Shown here piece by piece: positions 59,101-64,000 of a DNA stretch of 64,000 nucleotides. The notes beneath the pieces were generated by a model. That model searched no databases. It saw nothing but the letters and a program-made list of their open reading frames with translations, and was not told where the DNA came from. Source of the stretch: Anaeramoeba flamelloides (Eukaryota; Metamonada; Anaeramoebidae); assembly GCA_027625915.1 (NCBI GenBank), contig JANTQA010000048.1, positions 5,270,001-5,334,000 on the forward strand. The letters run 5' to 3'. Both the position numbers and the translations under genes were made by a program. How positions within the stretch are numbered: position 1 is the stretch's first letter; the number at the start of each line of letters is the position of its first letter.

Positions 59101-61590
59101 TTTTGTATTTAACAGAGACAAAAAAGACAATTTTTATGTATGAAAAATTTTACCATATGTTTGGAAATGCCATAAAGCAACCAGAATAAAAAACTATTTT
59201 TAACAGAGTCACAAATACGTTGAAATATCATGACCATTTTCATGAGAAGATGACGTTTTGCAAATCATCCATATTTACACATAAATAGGTAACCAATAAT
59301 AGACACTTCATAATACAATAATAGTCTAGTTACTATTGACAATATTATCTCTTAATAAAATCATTTTTTTTTTTTTTTCACTTTAATTTTTTATTTTCAA
59401 TTTTGAAATCTGAACTTTTTGACAAAACATGTTCAAGAAAAAAATCCCTTTATTTGTTTTTGAGTTGAAATTTTTCCTTTTAATGATTTAAGAAATCAAA
59501 CTAAAGAGATAAATCTACAACTTTCTGATGTTTTTTTCAATTCATAAAAAAACATGCCAAACAAATACAAGTTCTTAAAAAATACAAAAAGTATGAGAAC
59601 ACGATAGTAATTTTTTTTGTTTCAATTTCAAATGATTATTCATCATATTTAAATCAACTTTTAATAAAAATTACCTACTTATATTTACTAAATGAGGTTA
59701 TTTTATTTTATTATTAATTCATCTGAAAATAAACCAAAAACTAAAGAAACTAAAATTATAATTTTTTCTGTTTTCACTTAATCGTATTGTTTAAGATTTG
59801 AAAACAATCAATAATAACCAAATCGAATATTTATTCAATTTTAAAAAGAATAATTGTGCACTACAAATGAAATGATTAGTATAGAATAAACCAAAACCAA
59901 ATGATTAAAAATTGAATAATCTTGATAGAAAATTTGGTTTTTGGTTAATATTGATACCAACTCTTTGTTATACAAACAGTCCTTATTTATTAAACAGAAT
60001 TTTGCATCGGAATTCAAAAAAATAGCAAATACCAAAACATCAAACATAACATAACTCAATTATCTTTGTTTTGGTAATAGATTTGTGTTAGCTTTACTTT
60101 ATTTTACTTTTAAAAGTAGGATCTTGGTTTTTGGAAAGTTTAAGAGAAAAGAAAAAAACTATAATACTAAAATACATCCTCTCATTGACTTTTGTGATTG
60201 AAGAATTGTAAATTACTCTCTAGATGTCCTTTTACTTTAATTTCCTTAAAGGCAATTTCAACTTAAAATCATAGATTTCACGATTGTTCAAGGTAACTAC
60301 ATGCCCAATTTTTTTTATGTTTAAAAAAAAAAAAGCAAAAAATTGAAAAACGAAAAAGAAAAAAAAAAAAAAAAAAAAAGATATTAAAAGATATTAAAAG
60401 GGTTTTATAAGAAGCAATTGGTAAAAAATCAAAAAAAAAACAATGCTATCTTTTATTAAGGACACCCAAAATCACAAGAATCACAATACTTTTGGCTGGT
60501 ATAATTTAATTTGATAATTGATCATGAATGTTCGCTTTGGGACCGTTATTTAATTGTTGTAATTTCTAAGTTTTTTTTTTGATCTTATTTACTTTAACCT
60601 TTTGTTATTTTTAGCCTTTTTTTTTTTCATTTTTATTTTCAAGTTACTCATACTTTCGTGTTTCAGTGTCACAGTATTGGCAAGTAACAAGATGATCTTT
60701 TTTCCTTTGTAACTCTTCTTCCCAATATAAAGAAGATTCAGCCAGGAGAAAAATGTAAAAAAAAATAAAAAATAAATTTATATATAAGGTTTAATGAATG
60801 GACTATAACATCGCAAATTTCAGAAAAAATTGTTGTTTTTTCAAAAACACAAAAAATATTTTAATTTTAATTTTTTTTATATTTTACAAAAATTTTTTTT
60901 TAAGAAAATACACTTTTGAAGTCATATAAAATAAAATGAGTATTAATATTTTAAAAGAGAAAATTTAAAAATTATGATCAGTTTGAAAAGAGTTATCACG
61001 GCTAATACATAACAATAGAATTTACAAATTACAATTCAAAGTTTTTAAAAATATTCTATGAAAAACTTTAAAAACTTTTCAATCCCAATTTTTTAAATTT
61101 CATGTATAAAAATACATAGCAATCATATTCTTTTAAAATATCCTATTTTCCTTTTTAAATTCTATTTATTTTCAAAAAAAATAATTATTTTTAATATTAC
61201 ATTTTGATACTCCTGAAGAAAATGAAAAAATAATAAAATAAAAAAATAAAAAAGATAGAGAAATTTAAATTAAATAAATTTGTGTCAAATAATTAAAAAA
61301 TCAAAACTATCAATAAAAATACAACAAATAATTTTTTTTTTTTTTATTTAATATTTATTACTTGTAAAAATTAAAATTTTAATTTATCGCAATAATTTAA
61401 TCAATAATTATAGGGAAGGGTTTTCACAATAAAATTTTCAAAAGTACTAATTTGGAATTCAGAAAAAAATGAATATAAATGGTATAATGTTTTAAATAAA
61501 CAAATTTTTAATGTTTCAGTATGCCCAAAGGCTACTTTCCATCATGATTTAAACACAAGAACATTGGTTGCAATTATTACCCAAGATGAG
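56194..61590 (+). CDS. VPS8: VPS8-like CORVET subunit, N-terminal exons (gene continues past 64000)
   Basis: Exons 56194-56628, 56739-57044 and 61414-61590 are all phase 0 and GT-AG. The last is followed by GTAAGA, and no further exon was found before the window end. Residues 1-145 are acidic and Ser/Glu-rich with a KE-repeat at about 76-91 and look disordered. From SWSHGLGVGTNQGYVCLFNQ (146 on) the protein becomes a WD40-type propeller: blades with FLITGNSKGYVTLWDY and QFVKFLNQKNRVFVMD. These match the order of the human VPS8 N-terminal propeller (AVGTSHG, GFAKGQITMWD, AICNDSGGSVFEL). Known VPS8 bridges Rab5 to the CORVET tethering complex on early endosomes. The RING end that would clinch this is outside the window. 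Another WD40 protein of similar build remains possible. Confidence 0.7.
57454..59172. mobile_element. Family 7 element pair, outer copy disrupted by an inner copy
   Basis: The outer left end is CAGCAGTTCCAAAGTTACCA (57454) next to TA. The outer right end is GGTTTGGAAATGCCATA-like at 59172. An intact copy lies inside at 57840-58346. The outer halves match the inner copy on their own sides (AAATCTATGATAAACAGAAA left; TTTCTAAACACCTAAAAATT and AACAGAGACAAAAAAG right). The middle also holds about 0.6 kb of unassigned sequence. Confidence 0.7.
57840..58346. mobile_element. Family 7 element, intact 507-bp copy
   Basis: CAGCCGTTCCAACCCTACCG at the left and CGGTAGGGTTGGAATGGCTG at the right, each bordered by TA. 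The terminal repeats of about 25 bp differ at one position. CAG ends with a TA target fit a Tc1/mariner-derived MITE. The interior frame at 57993-58190 is not conserved in other copies. Confidence 0.9.
60190..60765. repeat. 560-bp dispersed repeat, copy A
   Basis: Directly repeated at 61840-62395. Shared landmarks in order: GAAGAATTGTAAATTACTCT, AAATCATAGATTTCACGATT, GGGTTTTATAAGAA, AACAATGCTATCTTT, TTGATAATTGATCA, TTGTTGTAATTTCT, CTTGTTTCAGTGTC-like, CCAATATAAAGAAGATTCAG. No open frame or clear terminal inverted repeat was found. Confidence 0.75.
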
Positions 61591-61839
61591 GTAAGAACTT
61601 TATTTAATATATTTCTTTATTTAATAAAAACAAAAATTATTATAAACACATTTCATTTTTTTCCATATTTAAGATGTCTTACAACACTGCTACTGTGTAT
61701 TTTGGTTTTTTTTTCTTATTTGTATTCAATATGGATCACTAAATAAGTAAAATTATGTTTAGAACCACTATTTTACAATTTTAAATATATATTTTTCTTT
61801 ATAATTAAAAAAAAAAAAAATCTTTTTTTTATTTTTTAT

Positions 61840-62395
61840 TATTGAAGAAGTGTAAATGACCATATCAATGTCTTTTTACTTAAAATTACTGCAAGGTAAT
61901 TTAAGCGTAAAATCATAGATTTCACGATTTTTCAAGGGAAAGACATATCCAATTTTTTTTTGTGTTTAATAAGCAAAAACAAAAAAATTGAAAAAAAAAT
62001 AGAAAAGAAGAAAAAAAATGTAATTGAAATTTAAAAAGGGTTTTATAAGAAAAAATTGATAAAAAATCGAAAAAAAAAACTAACAATGCTATCTTTAATT
62101 AAGAAACCCCAAAATAAAAGCAAAGATATTTTTGATTAATTTAATTTAAATTGATAATTGATCACTGAATGTTCTTTTGGGGATCGTTGTTGAATTGTTG
62201 TAATTTCTTAATTTTTTTTTGATCTGATTTTTTTTAAACCTTTGATCATTTTTAGCCTTTGCTTTTTAGTTTTTATTTTCAAATTACTCAGACTTTCTTG
62301 TTTCAGTGTCGCAGTATTAGCAAGTAATCACTTGATCTTTTTCCTTTGTAACTCTTATTCCCAATATAAAGAAGATTCAGCCAGGGAAAAAATGG
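61840..62395. repeat. 560-bp dispersed repeat, copy B
   Basis: Same orientation and order of landmarks as copy A, roughly 80-85% similar by eye, ending AAGAAGATTCAGCCAGGGAA. The two copies flank VPS8 exon 3 at 0.65 kb and 0.25 kb. The first 60 bp also recur at about 1320 and 21635. Confidence 0.75.
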
Positions 62396-62559
62396 AAAAA
62401 AATAAAAAATCTTGTTTTTAAAAAACCAAAAATCTAAATTGAAAATGATCAAGTGTTATATTCAAAAATTTACTTATTTAAAAAGTATTTGTATTTTTTT
62501 TTTTATAATTGCTAATGAAGAGAGGTGATTCAACAAAATTACCTCTTGTTTGTCGTTAG

Positions 62560-62990
62560 GTTTTTTTTACTTTGAGAAATTAAAAGAAAATTTCTTTAAT
62601 TTTCTTTTTATTTTTCAAATTAAAAAAACTGCCATTAGCTTTTCTTGAGATTTTCTGTTTATTTAGAAAATCATTAGATTTTCGTTAGGTTTTTTTGAGT
62701 TTTCTATTTATTTGTTAAGTGTTCTAGGTTTTTTTGAGTTTTTCTATTTTATTTGGAAAATCAATAGATTTTCTTTAGGTTTTTTTTACTTTTTGAAATA
62801 AACCGAAAATTTTAATAAATTTTCTGTTTATTTCAAAAAGTAAAAAAAACCTAGAACACTTCACAAATAAATAGAAAATCTCAAAAAAACCTAGAACACT
62901 TAACAATACTAACAGTAAACCTCAAGAAAACCTAGACACTTTACGGAACTCTACGGCACTTTCAGAAACTCTAAACTTCTATTTAGAGTT
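62560..62990. repeat. Hairpin-module repeat block
   Basis: A chain of inverted pieces: TTTCGTTAGGTTTTTTTGAG, TTAAGTGTTCTAGGTTTTTT and its complement AAAAAACCTAGAACACTTAA, TTTTTGAAATAAACCGAAAA and its inverse. It ends with ACACTTTACGGAACTCTACG. Parts can form stems of 40 bp or more. Confidence 0.65.
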
Positions 62991-63698
62991 TTTTATCCTA
63001 TCTATAATAAAAGCAAGATTATAACCCAGAGGATAGTTTTTCTTTACAAAATAAAAAAAAACTAAATATTATTTTTAATTAAAGGCAAAAATAAGATAAA
63101 GAAAAAGCCAGAAATAAAATAGAATTAAAAAAACAGTTAAAAAAGTCAAAAACGTCATTGGAAAGTTTTTTTTGCACCTCAAGAAATTGAATGGGTTGGT
63201 AGTTGTTTTCTTTTATGTAAATTTTTTTTTGGATCGCCACCATAATACCCCTACTTATGTAATAACAATCTCGGCAGAAGTTAATCGCAGTCAAATGCAT
63301 TGTTACCTTATCTGACGGTAGTTAATTGCAGTCCAAGGCAACCAAATATCAGAAGAAGCTAAATTGTAACCGCTAATATTTCTCTTCTTCAATAGTTGCC
63401 ACCAAATTCGAACCACACATTTGATTACTTTTCTTTTTCTCTACTTTTTAATAATAAAAAAAAAAAAATTCTTTCTTTAAGAGAAGGAAAAAAAGGCTAG
63501 TTAAAAAAAGTAAAAATCAAAAATAATAAAAATTTGTTTTATTAAAGTATCTAGTTCAAAACTCTTAGAATTTACTTTATTTCATCCATAAAACTTAACT
63601 GTTTGACTGGAAAAGAGTTTAGTATCTTTGAAATATTTCCTACTTTTAAAATAAAAAAAGAGTGCAATATTTAAATTAATTCAAAAAGAAAACACTAT

Positions 63699-63702
<4 letters not shown>

Positions 63703-63736
<34 letters not shown>
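63703..63736. repeat. AT dinucleotide microsatellite
   Basis: An uninterrupted (TA)n run. Shorter (TA)n runs occur at about 19506, 32585, 33660, 35705, 36257, 50718, 53932 and 63959, several directly at the ends of transposon copies. Confidence 0.9.
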
Positions 63737-63741
<5 letters not shown>

Positions 63742-64000
63742 CTCATAAGAATTGCTTTGTATCAAGTAAATTATATATATTTTTTACACAAATATATTCC
63801 GAATAATTCAACCAAAACCAAAATATTCAATTCAAATCCAAGGTGGTTAAAACATTAATAGTGAATTAATAAATAAAGACAAAAAAAAAATTAGGAAAAA
63901 AAATTAATTTTTATTTAAATAATAATATTCTAACATTAACTTTAAAATTGATTACAAAGATATATATATATATATATATATTTCTAAATCTTATTTATTT

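Larger units (their letters stand above)
57045..61413 (+). other. Giant intron 2 of the VPS8-like gene (4369 bp)
   Basis: Phase 0. It joins FVMDTK to GRVFTIKF, a continuous beta-strand pattern. Intron 1 is only 110 bp. It contains two nested family-7 elements (57454-59172) and one copy of a 560-bp repeat (60190-60765). The minus-strand frame at 59841-60059 is hydrophobic but has no support as a gene. Confidence 0.75.
61591..64000 (+). other. Start of VPS8-like intron 3 (at least 2.4 kb, runs off the edge)
   Basis: After GTAAGA at 61591 I see no further exon. It holds the second 560-bp repeat, a hairpin-module block, a less A/T-rich islet (63230-63420) and two AT microsatellites (about 63703-63736 and 63959-63982). 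Confidence 0.6.

Noticed and set aside
59841-60059. Hydrophobic minus-strand frame in the VPS8 intron
   Set aside because: It has no splice or start support and no homologous motif. Phe/Ile/Leu-rich frames arise easily in A/T-rich DNA.
63079-63300. 73-codon minus-strand frame
   Set aside because: It overlaps the less A/T-rich islet. It has no domain, and the frame is poor in the islet's conserved parts.

Overview
This window looks like nuclear DNA from an AT-rich, intron-bearing protist. Homopolymer A/T runs are everywhere. All introns I could place are GT-AG, the genetic code reads as standard, and proteins carry KEKE-type low-complexity tracts. Two eukaryotic tRNA genes, a heterotrimeric G-alpha gene, a Stealth/GNPTAB-type phosphotransferase and a CORVET-type VPS8 fit a free-living amoeba. 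The style recalls Anaeramoeba, but that genus assignment is inference and not proven here.

Layout. 1-6479 (minus): 5' part of a GNPTAB-like N-acetylglucosamine-1-phosphotransferase that runs off the left edge. 9504-16988 (plus): an eight-exon gene for a 1364-residue protein I cannot identify. 19007-24842 (minus): a seven-transmembrane protein of 283 residues whose two exons are separated by a 5-kb intron. 24.8-47.7 kb: a gene-poor block with two tRNA genes (Asn-GUU minus, Pro-AGG plus) and many short transposons. 47731-50632 (plus): a complete 350-residue G-alpha subunit. 50.9-52.1 kb (minus): a 5'-truncated LINE with a poly-A tail. 56194 to the right edge (plus): the N-terminal exons of a VPS8-like protein.

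Most of the remaining DNA is transposon debris. I recognise about ten families of short inverted-repeat elements (0.2-1.7 kb, no intact transposase), several present in two to four copies and often nested. One stack at 38.8-40.9 kb holds members of three families inside a fourth. A small LINE tail sits inside another element with a clear 16-bp target duplication. A roughly 70-bp hairpin-forming repeat is scattered through the window and also lies inside the LINE copies.

The protein genes share one architecture: compact exons joined by introns of 71-700 bp, plus in each gene one or more introns of 1.6-5 kb packed with these elements. Functionally, GNPTAB (lysosomal enzyme tagging) and VPS8 (endosome tethering) both belong to the endolysosomal system, and the 7TM protein and G-alpha could both belong to G-protein signalling. 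No evidence here shows that they act together.
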